Of a stretch of 64,000 bases of DNA, positions 45,841 through 55,637 are shown in pieces. The stretch's first letter is position 1. Each line of letters starts with the position of its first letter. The DNA is from Pseudobacteroides sp. (GTDB lineage: Bacteria > Bacillota > Clostridia > Acetivibrionales > DSM-2933), in the NCBI RefSeq assembly GCF_036567765.1, contig NZ_DATCTU010000093.1, positions 1 through 64,000 of the forward strand, in the 5' to 3' direction. The notes below the pieces were generated by a model that did no database searches, had not been told where the DNA came from, and saw only the letters and a list, made by a program, of their open reading frames with translations. Made by a program: the position numbers and the translations under genes.

Positions 45841-48800
45841 ATGAAAATTCGGGTTTATAATAGACCTAAAGCCTTTTATACAATATTAACGGTTATTGCA
45901 ATACTGGTGATAGGCGGCTCGACTTATTATCTAGCCTATGAAAATTTAAAAAGCAATGTTATGGAATCTCTCGTGGATCTATCAAGGCAAGGTGCCCAGA
46001 CAGTTGAATCAGAACTCAGACTAAATCTTGATTTGCTTAGTTCTATTGCGGCACAAAGCATAGTTTCCGATCCGCATAAAAATATTGATACCAAACTACA
46101 GGAAATGAAAAGGCAGGCAGCATTAAAGAGCCCAATCAGGTATGGAATATCTGATCTAAATGGTAATTCTTTTACAACTGACGGGAAAAAATTCAACAAC
46201 TGGGACAGAGCGTATTTTCAAAGGGCTTTAAAGGGTAAAAAGAATATTCAAGGTCCGGTCATAAGTAGGGTTGATGGCAGTACAGTAGTGGCATTTGCTG
46301 TTCCTCAAAAAGATGAAGGTGGAAGTATTATTGGTGTAGTACATTCCACATATAATATCAATTATATAAATGATATTGTTTCAAAAATAAAATTCGGAAA
46401 TGACAGTATTGCTTTTGTGATAAATAGAGAGGGCTCAGTAATAGCATGCGGAGATCAACAAAAGGCATATTCTATCAAAAGTTATTTCGATAAATTAAGA
46501 AGTGATCAAAGCCGAGAAGAATTGAAAAGGCTTGGAGACAATATGATGATGGGTATGCCGGGATCTGGAGAGTATACAATGGAGGGAATGACTTACTATA
46601 TAGGTTACTCACCTGTTAATGGCACAGATTGGTCAATAGCTGTAACAGCTTCTAAAGCCCAGGCTACTGAAAAGGTAAGTAAGATCATTTATGTAATAAA
46701 CATTGTTATCTTATTGTTTGTTCTCATTTCTGTATTATCCGGAATATACAGTCAGTACTTGAAAAGGAGGCTTATATATGAGGAAGATGCATCAAGAGAC
46801 CTCATAGATATTGCAAATATCCTTTCCTTAAGACTAAAGTATGATGGAACCATTTTGTTCTTTAATAAATATGCAGAAATTACAACTCAATACAGCTCAA
46901 AGGATGTAATAAACAAAAGCTTTATTGAAATGCTTGACAAGGAAGACAGGGTAAAATTTTTTGAGATTCGCAATGCATTAAAAAAATCCAATTGTTCGGG
47001 AAATGTGCAGATGTCACTAAAGCGTAAAGACGGTAAGCTGCTTCATATTTTATGGAATGTAAACATGAAGGATAATTATAAGGACAAATCCATATTTTTT
47101 ATAATAAACCTTATAGGAATGGATCTGACAGAAAGAATTGAAGCAGAAATAAACATAAGGAATAATAATGCTAAACTTACCTGGGTGCTAAGAGAGTTGG
47201 AAGCATCTCAAGAAGAGTTGAAAAATAAATATGACGAGCTTAATATTACAAAGAACAAGCTCATGGACAGCGAGCAGCGGTATCAGCTTTCATTAGAAGG
47301 GTCTAATGATGCAATATGGGATTGGAATGCTTCTGATAACAGGCTTTTTTATTCAGACAAGTTTTATGAAATTACTGGGTATGATAGAGATGAAATTGGG
47401 CATTCATTAGATGACCTTAAAGCTCTCTGCCATCAGGAAGATATTGAGTGGGCTGAGGAAGCTAAAAGGCGGCATTTTGAAGGAGCAACACCTAACTTCT
47501 CATATGAAGTAAGAATAAAGACAAAAAAACTTGACTATCTATGGATTTTGATAAAGGGGAAGGCAGTAAAGGATGAGTCAGGTAATATTGTCAGAGTGGC
47601 AGGCTCAATTACAAATATTAATGATAAAAAAAATCATGAACAAATGATTAAAAAGCTGGCCTATTATGATTTGCTAACGGGTCTTCCAAACAAGCTCGTC
47701 CTTAAGGAGTGTGCGGGACGAGTTATAGAGGATTCTATGAAAAACGGAGATTCTGGAATGTTGGTGCTTATTGACATAGATAACTTCAAGCTTTTAAATG
47801 ATTCATTTGGTCATTATTACGGGGATGTCCTTCTTGTAGAACTTAGTAATATGCTGATTTCCATGTTTGACAGCCCATGTATGGTATCAAGGCCTGGGGG
47901 AGATGAATTTGCCATACTTATACCGAGTATTAGATCAGATTCTTCTATTAAGGAATATTTAGACAAAATAACGGGTGTATTTTCCAAAACCTTTAATGTG
48001 AATGGTGATATATTTTATATTACGGCAAGTATGGGGGTTGCTTTATTTCCTGATGAGTCTCAAGATTTTGACACATTATTAAAAAATGCCGATACTGCTA
48101 TGAATTATGCTAAAAGAAAAGGAAAATCAAATTATAAGATATATACCAAATCACTTAACGATGAAATAATGGAAAAGGTCATACTTGCCAGCAATCTGAG
48201 AAAGGCATTGGAAAACAATGAGTTTGAACTATACTATCAACCTCAATATACAACAAAAACAAAAGATATTTATGGGTTTGAGGCACTTATAAGGTGGAAC
48301 AGTCCTCAATACGGGTTGGTTATGCCAAGCAGGTTTATTGGGCTTGCTGAAGAAAACGGTTTTATTATTCCTATGGGTGAGTGGGTTCTAAAACAAGCCT
48401 GTTTATTTAATAAGAGACTGCATAAGGAAGGTGCAAAATTTTATAGCATTTCTGTAAATATTTCTGTAGTTCAATTAGCTCAGGAGGATTTCGTTGATAA
48501 AGTGTTAGGTATAATTAATGAAGCCGGAATAGAACCGGGATTTCTGGAAATTGAGCTTACAGAGTCCGTACTTATTCAATCTATAGATGATAATCTTACG
48601 AAACTAAAAAAACTTAAGGAGCATGGCATAAAGATATCTCTTGATGATTTTGGTAAAGGGTTTTCGTCATTAAGCTATCTAAAGAATCTTCCGGTAAATA
48701 CATTGAAAATAGATAAGGAATTTATAGATGATATTGGTATAAGTACTGATATCACAGATTCCATTGTACATATAGGTCAAAAGATGGGGCTAATGGTTAT

Positions 48801-48957
48801 CGGAGAAGGAGTTGAAACCTACGAACAATATCAGCACCTGGTTAATACTAACTGCGATGTGGTCCAGGGTTTTTATCTCGGAATGCCGGAACCTGAAGAA
48901 GAAACAATAAAAAAGGTTAAGCAGCATTTCAACAAAAACCATTACCAATTTTATTGA
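45841..48957 (+). CDS. c-di-GMP phosphodiesterase with Cache, PAS, GGDEF and EAL domains
   Basis: The 1038-residue membrane protein has an N-terminal helix (13-33), an external dCache domain (about 35-275), a second helix (280-300), a PAS domain (315-435), a coiled coil, a second PAS (480-600), a GGDEF domain (610-770; RPGGDEFA keeps the active motif but lacks the RxxD inhibitory site) and an EAL domain (785-1025; GFEALIRW and DDFGKGFSSLSYLKNLPVN). All phosphodiesterase signatures look intact. It should sense an outside small molecule and adjust c-di-GMP. GGAGGAG precedes the ATG. Net activity is not shown. Confidence 0.93.
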   Translation: MKIRVYNRPKAFYTILTVIAILVIGGSTYYLAYENLKSNVMESLVDLSRQGAQTVESELRLNLDLLSSIAAQSIVSDPHKNIDTKLQEMKRQAALKSPIRYGISDLNGNSFTTDGKKFNNWDRAYFQRALKGKKNIQGPVISRVDGSTVVAFAVPQKDEGGSIIGVVHSTYNINYINDIVSKIKFGNDSIAFVINREGSVIACGDQQKAYSIKSYFDKLRSDQSREELKRLGDNMMMGMPGSGEYTMEGMTYYIGYSPVNGTDWSIAVTASKAQATEKVSKIIYVINIVILLFVLISVLSGIYSQYLKRRLIYEEDASRDLIDIANILSLRLKYDGTILFFNKYAEITTQYSSKDVINKSFIEMLDKEDRVKFFEIRNALKKSNCSGNVQMSLKRKDGKLLHILWNVNMKDNYKDKSIFFIINLIGMDLTERIEAEINIRNNNAKLTWVLRELEASQEELKNKYDELNITKNKLMDSEQRYQLSLEGSNDAIWDWNASDNRLFYSDKFYEITGYDRDEIGHSLDDLKALCHQEDIEWAEEAKRRHFEGATPNFSYEVRIKTKKLDYLWILIKGKAVKDESGNIVRVAGSITNINDKKNHEQMIKKLAYYDLLTGLPNKLVLKECAGRVIEDSMKNGDSGMLVLIDIDNFKLLNDSFGHYYGDVLLVELSNMLISMFDSPCMVSRPGGDEFAILIPSIRSDSSIKEYLDKITGVFSKTFNVNGDIFYITASMGVALFPDESQDFDTLLKNADTAMNYAKRKGKSNYKIYTKSLNDEIMEKVILASNLRKALENNEFELYYQPQYTTKTKDIYGFEALIRWNSPQYGLVMPSRFIGLAEENGFIIPMGEWVLKQACLFNKRLHKEGAKFYSISVNISVVQLAQEDFVDKVLGIINEAGIEPGFLEIELTESVLIQSIDDNLTKLKKLKEHGIKISLDDFGKGFSSLSYLKNLPVNTLKIDKEFIDDIGISTDITDSIVHIGQKMGLMVIGEGVETYEQYQHLVNTNCDVVQGFYLGMPEPEEETIKKVKQHFNKNHYQFY

Positions 48958-49015
48958 CAGTACTTCCCTAATTATTATATAATAACTCTTAATCACTTTA
49001 AATTGAAGAGTAAAA

Positions 49016-49129
49016 TGGATCAGGCCACTGAGTCGTGGACTTTGTGGAGCCGGGCCGGCTTAACGGCAGCAGGGTAAAAAATGCCTGTGGGACTATATTG
49101 TTAAATACTTATAGTTTTGCAGGTTTTTT
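49016..49129 (+). promoter_or_regulatory. NiCo (czcD) riboswitch with terminator
   Basis: The leader of the CDF exporter has the conserved blocks of the czcD motif: ATCAGGCCACTGAG, GAGCCGGGCC, CGGCAGCAGGGT and TGCCTGTGGG, with CAGGC (49021-49025) pairing GCCTG (49083-49087). The 3' strand of that pairing also begins a terminator: CCTGTGGGACTATA (49084 on) with TATAGTTTTGCAGG (to 49123) and then six T. Metal binding should therefore prevent termination and switch on the exporter. Gene context fits the known class. Confidence 0.88.
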
Positions 49130-49162
49130 AATGTTGTGGGAAATTGTGGAGGGATTTAGAGT

Positions 49163-50029
49163 ATGGATGATTTAGGTATTAAAACAAGGGTTGCCATTTT
49201 ATCGGTTGTTTCTAATTCGTTTTTAATTTTATTAAAGGTAATCGCAGGTATTTTAAGCGGTTCGGTCAGTATAATTTCCGAGGCTATTCATTCAGGAATG
49301 GATTTGGTTGCGGCATTAATTGCATTTTTTTCGGTAAAAATATCTGCAAAGCCTGCAGATAAAGACCATCCTTACGGACATGGAAAAGTTGAAAATGTTT
49401 CTGGAGTTATTGAAGGTCTTTTGATTTTAGTGGCAGCTGTAATTATAATCTGGGAAGCTATAAAAAAGATTATACGACCTACACACATTGGTGAAACCAA
49501 CATAGCTCTTTTGGTCATGTTTATATCAGCGACAGTGAACTTTTTTGTATCTAGAAAGCTTTACAGGGTGGCAAAACAGGTTGACTCAGTAGCACTAGAG
49601 GCTGACGCTCTTCATCTTAAGACTGATGTGTATACCTCTCTAGGGGTTGGTATAGGCATGTTGCTAATAAAGTTTACTGGTATTTCCATACTTGATCCCA
49701 TTGTAGCAATATTAGTTGCATTGTTGATTTTAAAAGAGTCAATTTCACTTATATGGAATGCGTATTGCCCCTTATTGGATACAAAGCTATCCGATGGCGA
49801 TGAAGAAAAAATAAAGAGCGTCATAAACCGATATAAAAATGAGATTATTGATTTTCATGAGTTAAGGACCAGAAAATCAGGAAGCATCAAATACATAGAC
49901 TTTCACATGACCGTAAACAAAGATATTTCGGTTGAGCAATCCCATAAACTTAGTGACAGCATAGAAAGTGACTTGGAAGAGGTATTAAAAAATACAAACG
50001 TGAGTATACATATAGAGCCTGGCATTTAG
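49163..50029 (+). CDS. cation diffusion facilitator metal exporter (CzcD/FieF-like)
   Basis: The 288-residue protein has six transmembrane helices and metal-site residues in SEAIHSGMD and EADALHLKTDVYTS (the HxxxD pattern of helices 2 and 5), with a cytoplasmic C-terminal domain ending SVEQSHKLSDSIESDLEE. It exports divalent metals against protons. The NiCo riboswitch directly upstream suggests cobalt or nickel as cargo. GGAGGG precedes the ATG. Confidence 0.94.
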   Translation: MDDLGIKTRVAILSVVSNSFLILLKVIAGILSGSVSIISEAIHSGMDLVAALIAFFSVKISAKPADKDHPYGHGKVENVSGVIEGLLILVAAVIIIWEAIKKIIRPTHIGETNIALLVMFISATVNFFVSRKLYRVAKQVDSVALEADALHLKTDVYTSLGVGIGMLLIKFTGISILDPIVAILVALLILKESISLIWNAYCPLLDTKLSDGDEEKIKSVINRYKNEIIDFHELRTRKSGSIKYIDFHMTVNKDISVEQSHKLSDSIESDLEEVLKNTNVSIHIEPGI

Positions 50030-50068
50030 TGAAATAAGCTTTTAGGTAGTTTTATTCAAAATAAAAAC

Positions 50069-50087
50069 GGGGGCCATTCAAGCCCCC
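50069..50087. terminator. terminator between converging genes
   Basis: GGGGGC (50069-50074) and GCCCCC (50082-50087) enclose CATTCAA. The minus strand continues GTTTTTAT, so it serves the gene at 50109-51305 best. Confidence 0.8.
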
Positions 50088-50108
50088 TTACTTTATGTCA
50101 AAGACTTT

Positions 50109-51305
50109 CTATTCTTTTTTCAGAGCTCCCTCGTGATAAGTGTTCATTGGATCCCATAGGAACCATTCCTCATAGCCTGCATCATAAACGCCCTGTATCT
50201 GTTGCCTTATCTGTTCATCACCATAACGCTGCCAGTTTCCCTTGCCTATCCAAGAGGCATCAAAATCCTGTAGGTAGGTTCTTACCTTTGGTGTAGGTCC
50301 ATCAACCTTGGCAAAGCGTGTTTTAGCTTTTACAAGTGTGTTTTTAATAACTCCGTAGGGTTCAAAGTCGGGTTTTTTGAATGCAGTTCCATTGATTATC
50401 TGACCTAAAGCGTAATGGGATGGATAAGCCATGGGGCATATATAGTCAATATCTTTTCCTATAAGTTCAAGGTATTGGCCTATACCCTCGTTATCCCCAG
50501 GGGTTTCGCATATAATTGCAAATACGTCTGCAGAAAGAACAGCATTAGGCATTTGCTTTCTTGCTTCAGCCAAAAATTCATTAATAGTTTCATACATCAT
50601 TTTATTGCTAGTGTCCCCAAATACCATATTGCTCTTTTTCCCATCAGGAAATCTAACATAATCAAATTGTACTTCATCAAAACCTTTTGCCAGAGCCTCT
50701 TTTGCAAGGTCAATATTATACTGCCATGCTTCTTTGCTGTAAGGGTTTACCCATGTTACCCCATTGTGGATAAATAAGTCTCCGCTTTTATTCTTTATAG
50801 CAGCTTGAGGCTTACCTTTAGAGAAGAATGGATCTTTAAAGCAAACTATTCTAGCTATAGAATAAATATTGTTGTCACGAAGCTCCTTGGTTACCTTCTC
50901 AGCATCATATATCGGTTGAATGGCTTTAACCTCCTTTGCTGCTGGAACTGATGAATTAACACTTACTATACCTTCATCATTTTTGTAGTCAATGACATAA
51001 CTGTTAATTTCAGTAGTGTTTGCAAGCTCGATATAGTGCTTTAATCTTCCACCAGCGGAAGATGCTGTAAGGTAAAGGCCTTTGGCTTTAACTGTCTTCT
51101 TTTCTGGGACTGGTGTAGGTGTTGGCTGTGGAATGTTTGTTTGTATTTGTGTGCCTGATGGTTTTGAACCTGCTATAATGGAGCCAGGCATTTTGTCGGC
51201 TTCCTTCTCCGGAGTGCCGGAGGTAGAACCGCATGACGATAGAAGCAGCGAAGCGATAACTGTGGATGCCACCAGTAGATTTTTCTTGCTCAGGATTTTT
51301 TTCAT
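50109..51305 (-). CDS. DUF4015-family putative glycoside hydrolase lipoprotein
   Basis: The 398-residue protein has a lipobox (LLLSSC, Cys25), a Pro/Thr-rich linker (PQPTPTPVPEKKTVK), and a TIM-barrel domain of the putative glycosyl hydrolase DUF4015 family (GLYLTASSAGG, VDYKNDEGIVS, GFDEVQFDYVRFPDGK and CPMAYPSHY). The conserved Asp/Glu in the EVQFDYVRFP strand is likely catalytic. It may act on a wall or surface polysaccharide. AGGAG is 9 nt before the ATG. Confidence 0.88.
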   Translation of the reverse strand: MKKILSKKNLLVASTVIASLLLSSCGSTSGTPEKEADKMPGSIIAGSKPSGTQIQTNIPQPTPTPVPEKKTVKAKGLYLTASSAGGRLKHYIELANTTEINSYVIDYKNDEGIVSVNSSVPAAKEVKAIQPIYDAEKVTKELRDNNIYSIARIVCFKDPFFSKGKPQAAIKNKSGDLFIHNGVTWVNPYSKEAWQYNIDLAKEALAKGFDEVQFDYVRFPDGKKSNMVFGDTSNKMMYETINEFLAEARKQMPNAVLSADVFAIICETPGDNEGIGQYLELIGKDIDYICPMAYPSHYALGQIINGTAFKKPDFEPYGVIKNTLVKAKTRFAKVDGPTPKVRTYLQDFDASWIGKGNWQRYGDEQIRQQIQGVYDAGYEEWFLWDPMNTYHEGALKKE

Positions 51306-51612
51306 AGATTATCGGCTCCTTTTAATTAATTTAGCTTAAGAAGATAGAATAAACAATATTTCTATGGGAACTTTTGAATAAAGATAAATAAAACGAAATA
51401 CAATAATATGATTAATTATATGATTAAAATTTATCAAAAAAATTTCAAATTATCAATGCCTAATATATTCACATTAAGGCATGAAAAAGAAATTTTATTC
51501 GGATAACACTATTATAATAAAAATTTATGCACTATATTGTAATATTGCCAAATTTAATATAAAATTTTGATGTGCCTTTTTATAAGGTAAATCAATGACG
51601 GGAGGCTGACTG
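51306..51612. other. AT-rich divergent intergenic region
   Basis: The 307-bp gap separates divergent genes. It is A- and T-rich, and I saw no gene, hairpin or clear promoter in it. Confidence 0.3.
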
Positions 51613-52050
51613 ATGAAAATCTGTCCAAAATGCAACTATTCAAATCAGGATTTTGATAATGTATGTGTAAGCTGCGGTACTCAGTTGGATAATTATAATC
51701 AATACAACAGTTTTGCACCGCCGCCTATGCCAGTTGCAACCAACGGTTTTTCAATTGCATCAATGGTTTTAGGTATAGCATCAGTTGTTTTGGGGTGCTG
51801 CTATGGGATAGGTATTATTCCTGGTATACTAGGGGTAATATTCGGGTTCATGGCGAAGAAAAAGATAGATAACTCACAAGGAAGAGAAAAAGGAAGCGGT
51901 TTTGCCATTGCAGGGATTATTACTGGCTTTGTAGGAATTTTATTAGGAGTACTAATTCTAATTCTTATAGTATATAATTTGCAAGGATTTGACTGGAATA
52001 CTTACTTTCAGAAAATGAACGAGTTAAACAATGATAACAATAGCTTTTAG
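51613..52050 (+). CDS. zinc-ribbon DUF4190 membrane protein
   Basis: The 145-residue protein has an N-terminal zinc ribbon (CPKCNYSNQDFDNVCVSCGT), a Pro-rich linker, and a DUF4190 unit of two hydrophobic helices (ASMVLGIASVVLGC and FAIAGIITGFVGILLG). It starts a three-gene run with DUF2752 and a MutS-like ATPase. GGGAGG precedes the ATG. Function unknown. Confidence 0.85.
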   Translation: MKICPKCNYSNQDFDNVCVSCGTQLDNYNQYNSFAPPPMPVATNGFSIASMVLGIASVVLGCCYGIGIIPGILGVIFGFMAKKKIDNSQGREKGSGFAIAGIITGFVGILLGVLILILIVYNLQGFDWNTYFQKMNELNNDNNSF

Positions 52051-52093
52051 TAGACTTACAAAAATATAAATAGTGATAACGCAGGAATAAAAC

Positions 52094-52510
52094 TTGAAAA
52101 GAGATAATTTACTATTAAATTTAATGTTAGTTTTAATATGCTTGGTGCCGATTATTGGTTCGTTTTTTATAAAAACAGATGGGCAAGGGGTGGCATTCAG
52201 ATTTCATGATGGTTTTTATGAAGTCAGGATGCCATGTGTTTTTAAAACAGTTTCAGGATATAAATGTCCGTCATGTGGAGGTACAAGAAGCTTTGCTTAT
52301 ATGAGCAAGCTATCTTTAGTATCTGCATGGAATTCCAATAAGGCCACAGCTATGCTGTATGCCTTTATGGCACTACAAATACCCTATAGGTTGATATTAA
52401 TTGTAAGGGGGAGTGCTCCGTTTCAAGATAGGATATCAAGAATTGGAGTAGGGGCTTTAATACTTATTGGTGTTATCGCTGTAGTACAATTTGTTGCTCA
52501 ATTTATATAA
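52094..52510 (+). CDS. DUF2752 membrane protein
   Basis: The 138-residue protein has three hydrophobic helices and the DUF2752 signature YKCPSCGGTRSFAYM. It starts with TTG behind AGGAA, 43 bp after the DUF4190 gene. DUF2752 and DUF4190 genes are often neighbours. Function unknown. Confidence 0.85.
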   Translation: MKRDNLLLNLMLVLICLVPIIGSFFIKTDGQGVAFRFHDGFYEVRMPCVFKTVSGYKCPSCGGTRSFAYMSKLSLVSAWNSNKATAMLYAFMALQIPYRLILIVRGSAPFQDRISRIGVGALILIGVIAVVQFVAQFI

Positions 52511-52551
52511 AACTGGTAATATATAGCCGTTCCTTAGAAGGAGACAATCGG

Positions 52552-54357
52552 ATGAAAACACCTTATAATTCATACACAAAGAGGAAAAATAAGTACAGCA
52601 AGCTAATAAAGAGCCAGACAAAGACTATAAATATGGTAAGTAACTTAAGGCTGGGAGTTTTTATAGCCGGAGTTGCAGTAGGGGTAGTGTTATACCTTGC
52701 TAAGCTTTATATATTGCTTATTGCTACTATAATTGCATTTGTTGCTGCTTTTGTATACCTTGTTATTAAACATGAGAAGCTTATAGGAATAAAAAATTTT
52801 CTTGATTTTTTATTAGATATAAATGTTAACTCCATAAAAAGACTTGAAGGTAAATGGAGTGAATTTAAGGATAAGGGCGAGGAATATTCGGATGCAGGGC
52901 ACAGATACTTTCAAGACCTGGATATATTCGGCGATAGATCTTTGTTCCAGTGGATAAACTCCTCAAAAACCTATTATGGCAGAAGGTATTTCAGAGATAT
53001 ACTGGGAAATACACCTAAGAGCATTGAAGAAATAGTTGAAAGGCAGCAGGCTGTTGCGGAATTGTCAATGAAGCTTGGCTGGAGGCAAAGATTCCAAGCT
53101 GAAGCCATGAGGGTGCCAGGGAGGACTATAGACCCTGAAGAGCTTATAAAATGGGCCTTGGTTCATGAAACTTTTTATCTTAAGAAGTGGATTTCCACAT
53201 CCGTCAAAGTTTTACCTGTGTTTACAGGGATTTTTATTCTACTTGCTATAAACACACAGTTTTTAACTTTTCATATCCCGTTGCTTTTGCTGTTATTGCA
53301 AGCTGCATTATTGCGAATCAACAGAAAACGAAGGAGTGAGATCTTTGGACTGGCGGAGAAATATAGTAAGGATATAAAAGTCTATTATAATGCCCTAAAG
53401 CACTTTGAAAAGCATAATTTTAAATCTGGATATATCAAGGCTGTTAAGGGTCAAATGGTAAATAATGAAGGCCTTAAAGCATTTAAACAGCTGGATAGAC
53501 TGTCAAAAATAATTGATAACATATCAGCACGACATAGTGCATTTTTTGAATTGCTGAATATTCTTACTCTTTGGGACTACCAATGTATGGTAGCTATTGA
53601 GAAATGGAAACAAAGTTCGGGGAAATATCTTTTGTCCTGGCTTCAAGCATTGGGTAAGGTTGAGGCTTTATGCGGCCTGGCCATAATCAGTTTTGATAAT
53701 CCTCACTGGCCCATGCCTGATATTAAGGAATCAAGGCCTTTTATTGAAGCAAAAGGGCTAGGTCATCCTTTGCTTGGGGAAAATGGAGTTAGCAATGACC
53801 TCAAAATCAAAAATCCCGTAAAGGTGCTTCTTATTACAGGTTCAAATATGTCTGGAAAGAGTACACTGCTGCGTACTGTAGGGATTAACCTAGTTTTGGC
53901 TTATGCAGGTGCCCCTGTTTGTGCCGAAAGCTTTTCAGTATCTATTGCTGATATCTATACCTGTATGAGAGTCAGTGATGATCTGGGAAAGAGCATATCA
54001 TCGTTTTATGCTGAGCTTTTAAGGATTAAGGAAATAGTAAATGGAGCAGAGAGCGGAAGGAAAGTTTTCTTCCTGCTGGATGAGATATTTAAGGGTACTA
54101 ATTCAAGAGACAGGCATATGGGGGCACGCGTTCTAATTAAAAGGCTTTGCCAGCTAAACTGCTCAGGTCTTGTATCCACACATGATCTTGAGCTTAGTGA
54201 CCTTGAGAAGGAAGGGCTTGAAGTTAAAAATTACCATTTTGAAGAATACTATAAGGACAACAGGATAAACTTTGATTACAAATTAAAAAATGGGGTATCA
54301 ACTACGAGAAATGCGGTTTACCTCATGCGGTTAGCAGGTATAGATATTCACGAATAA
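52552..54357 (+). CDS. membrane-bound MutS-family ATPase
   Basis: The 601-residue protein has two hydrophobic helices at 30-75 and two more near 215-255, an alpha-helical core region, and a C-terminal MutS ATPase domain: P-loop ITGSNMSGKSTLLRTVG near 428, Walker B VFFLLDEIFKGTNSRDRH near 506, and STHDLELSDL. The mismatch-recognition and connector domains of MutS1 and the Smr domain of MutS2 are absent. The role of membrane MutS proteins is unknown; they are not expected to do mismatch repair. AAGGAG precedes the ATG. Confidence 0.88.
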   Translation: MKTPYNSYTKRKNKYSKLIKSQTKTINMVSNLRLGVFIAGVAVGVVLYLAKLYILLIATIIAFVAAFVYLVIKHEKLIGIKNFLDFLLDINVNSIKRLEGKWSEFKDKGEEYSDAGHRYFQDLDIFGDRSLFQWINSSKTYYGRRYFRDILGNTPKSIEEIVERQQAVAELSMKLGWRQRFQAEAMRVPGRTIDPEELIKWALVHETFYLKKWISTSVKVLPVFTGIFILLAINTQFLTFHIPLLLLLLQAALLRINRKRRSEIFGLAEKYSKDIKVYYNALKHFEKHNFKSGYIKAVKGQMVNNEGLKAFKQLDRLSKIIDNISARHSAFFELLNILTLWDYQCMVAIEKWKQSSGKYLLSWLQALGKVEALCGLAIISFDNPHWPMPDIKESRPFIEAKGLGHPLLGENGVSNDLKIKNPVKVLLITGSNMSGKSTLLRTVGINLVLAYAGAPVCAESFSVSIADIYTCMRVSDDLGKSISSFYAELLRIKEIVNGAESGRKVFFLLDEIFKGTNSRDRHMGARVLIKRLCQLNCSGLVSTHDLELSDLEKEGLEVKNYHFEEYYKDNRINFDYKLKNGVSTTRNAVYLMRLAGIDIHE

Positions 54358-54419
54358 ATCTGTAAAAACAACGTTTAAGCCAAATTTAATTTTATAAAAT
54401 TTTGAAAGGGGAGCTACTT

Positions 54420-55118
54420 ATGAAAAAGTTGGAAGGGAAATGGGCTTTGGTGACAGGATCTGCAAGAGGGATAGGACAGCAGATAGCAATGGGACTGGCA
54501 AGGGAAGGATGTAATGTTATTGTACATGGCAGAAAAAAAGAAAATTGTATAAAAACCTTGGAGCTTTTGAAAGAGTATGGTATTAAGACCGATGTGGTAG
54601 AAGGTAAGTTATCTAAAGTTGATGATATAGAAAAGATGATTGGCGAAGTTAAGAAAAACCACAACTGTATTGACATACTTTATAATAATGCAGCCATTCA
54701 GAATAAATGGAAAGAGATCTACGATATAACCCTTGATGAATGGAAGGAAACATTCATGATTAACTTTTACAGCATTGTTATGACTTGCAATGCCTTTGCT
54801 CCTGGAATGAAAGAAAGGGGATTCGGCAGAATAATCAACCTTACCTCGGGAATAAAGGACATACCTCAGCTGGCACCCTACAGTGTTTCAAAGGCTGCAG
54901 TAGATAAATATTCCATGGATTTGGCAGCAGATCTTAGAGGAACCGGAGTATTGGTAAACTTCCTGGATCCGGGTTGGCTTAAAACCGATTTGGGTGGTGA
55001 AAATGCAATGCATGAGGTTACAACAGTATTGCCAGGTGCACTGGTACCCGCTCTTTTGGATAATGATGGGGACACAGGAAAGTTCTTTTGTGCCCAGGAT
55101 TTCAGAGAAGATAAATAA
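54420..55118 (+). CDS. short-chain dehydrogenase/reductase
   Basis: The 232-residue Rossmann-fold protein has the cofactor motif TGSARGIGQQIA, the NNAAIQ structural motif and the catalytic Ser in NLTSG with YSVSK (Tyr and Lys). The Arg pair in HGRKK suggests NADPH use. Substrate unknown; 3-oxoacyl-ACP reductase-like enzymes look similar. The ATG at 54420 follows AAGGGGAG; the TTG at 54402 lies ahead of it. Confidence 0.9.
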   Translation: MKKLEGKWALVTGSARGIGQQIAMGLAREGCNVIVHGRKKENCIKTLELLKEYGIKTDVVEGKLSKVDDIEKMIGEVKKNHNCIDILYNNAAIQNKWKEIYDITLDEWKETFMINFYSIVMTCNAFAPGMKERGFGRIINLTSGIKDIPQLAPYSVSKAAVDKYSMDLAADLRGTGVLVNFLDPGWLKTDLGGENAMHEVTTVLPGALVPALLDNDGDTGKFFCAQDFREDK

Positions 55119-55146
55119 TATAAAGTGGCATTAAAGTGGCTTTCAA

Positions 55147-55587
55147 TTATGTGGTGGTACACATGCTGCAGATACCATAAAATTTTACCCTATGATCCTT
55201 AACGATAAAGCCATGTTCGTTTAGTATTTGCTGCTCAAGAGATTCTAAAAGATCTTCTTCAACTTCTATAACCGCATTACAGGAAGTGCAAATAAGATGA
55301 TGGTGCCTATGGCTGCTTTTTTGTCTGTTAAGCTCATATCTACCTAGCCCATCATCAAGATCAAGCTTATGGACAATGCCTATTTCATTAAATAAAAGCA
55401 TGGTGCGGTATACGGTTGCCAGGCCAATATCAGGGTTAGACTTTTTTACCATATCGTGTATTTCTTCAGCACTTAAATGTTTTTCCTGGCAGCTTCCTAT
55501 TATATCAAGGATAATCTGCCTTTGCAGGGTTAGTTTACACCCCTTCTCTTTGAGAAGGGCACTTAAATTTATTGATCTAGAATCCAT
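55147..55587 (-). CDS. Fur-family metal or peroxide regulator
   Basis: The 146-residue protein has a winged-helix domain (LTLQRQIILDII, then DIGLATVYRTM) and a dimerisation domain with the His-rich metal site HRHHHLICTSC and a second CSMC pair for structural zinc. It could be Fur, Zur or PerR; the residues do not decide. The ATG at 55587 follows AAGGAG by 8-9 nt, so the longer reading (55632) is rejected. A 32-bp palindrome upstream may be its operator. Confidence 0.88.
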   Translation of the reverse strand: MDSRSINLSALLKEKGCKLTLQRQIILDIIGSCQEKHLSAEEIHDMVKKSNPDIGLATVYRTMLLFNEIGIVHKLDLDDGLGRYELNRQKSSHRHHHLICTSCNAVIEVEEDLLESLEQQILNEHGFIVKDHRVKFYGICSMCTTT

Positions 55588-55637
55588 TTGGGCTGCTCCT
55601 TTGTTACATCGACAAAAGTTTGTTTTTGTCATAAAAT

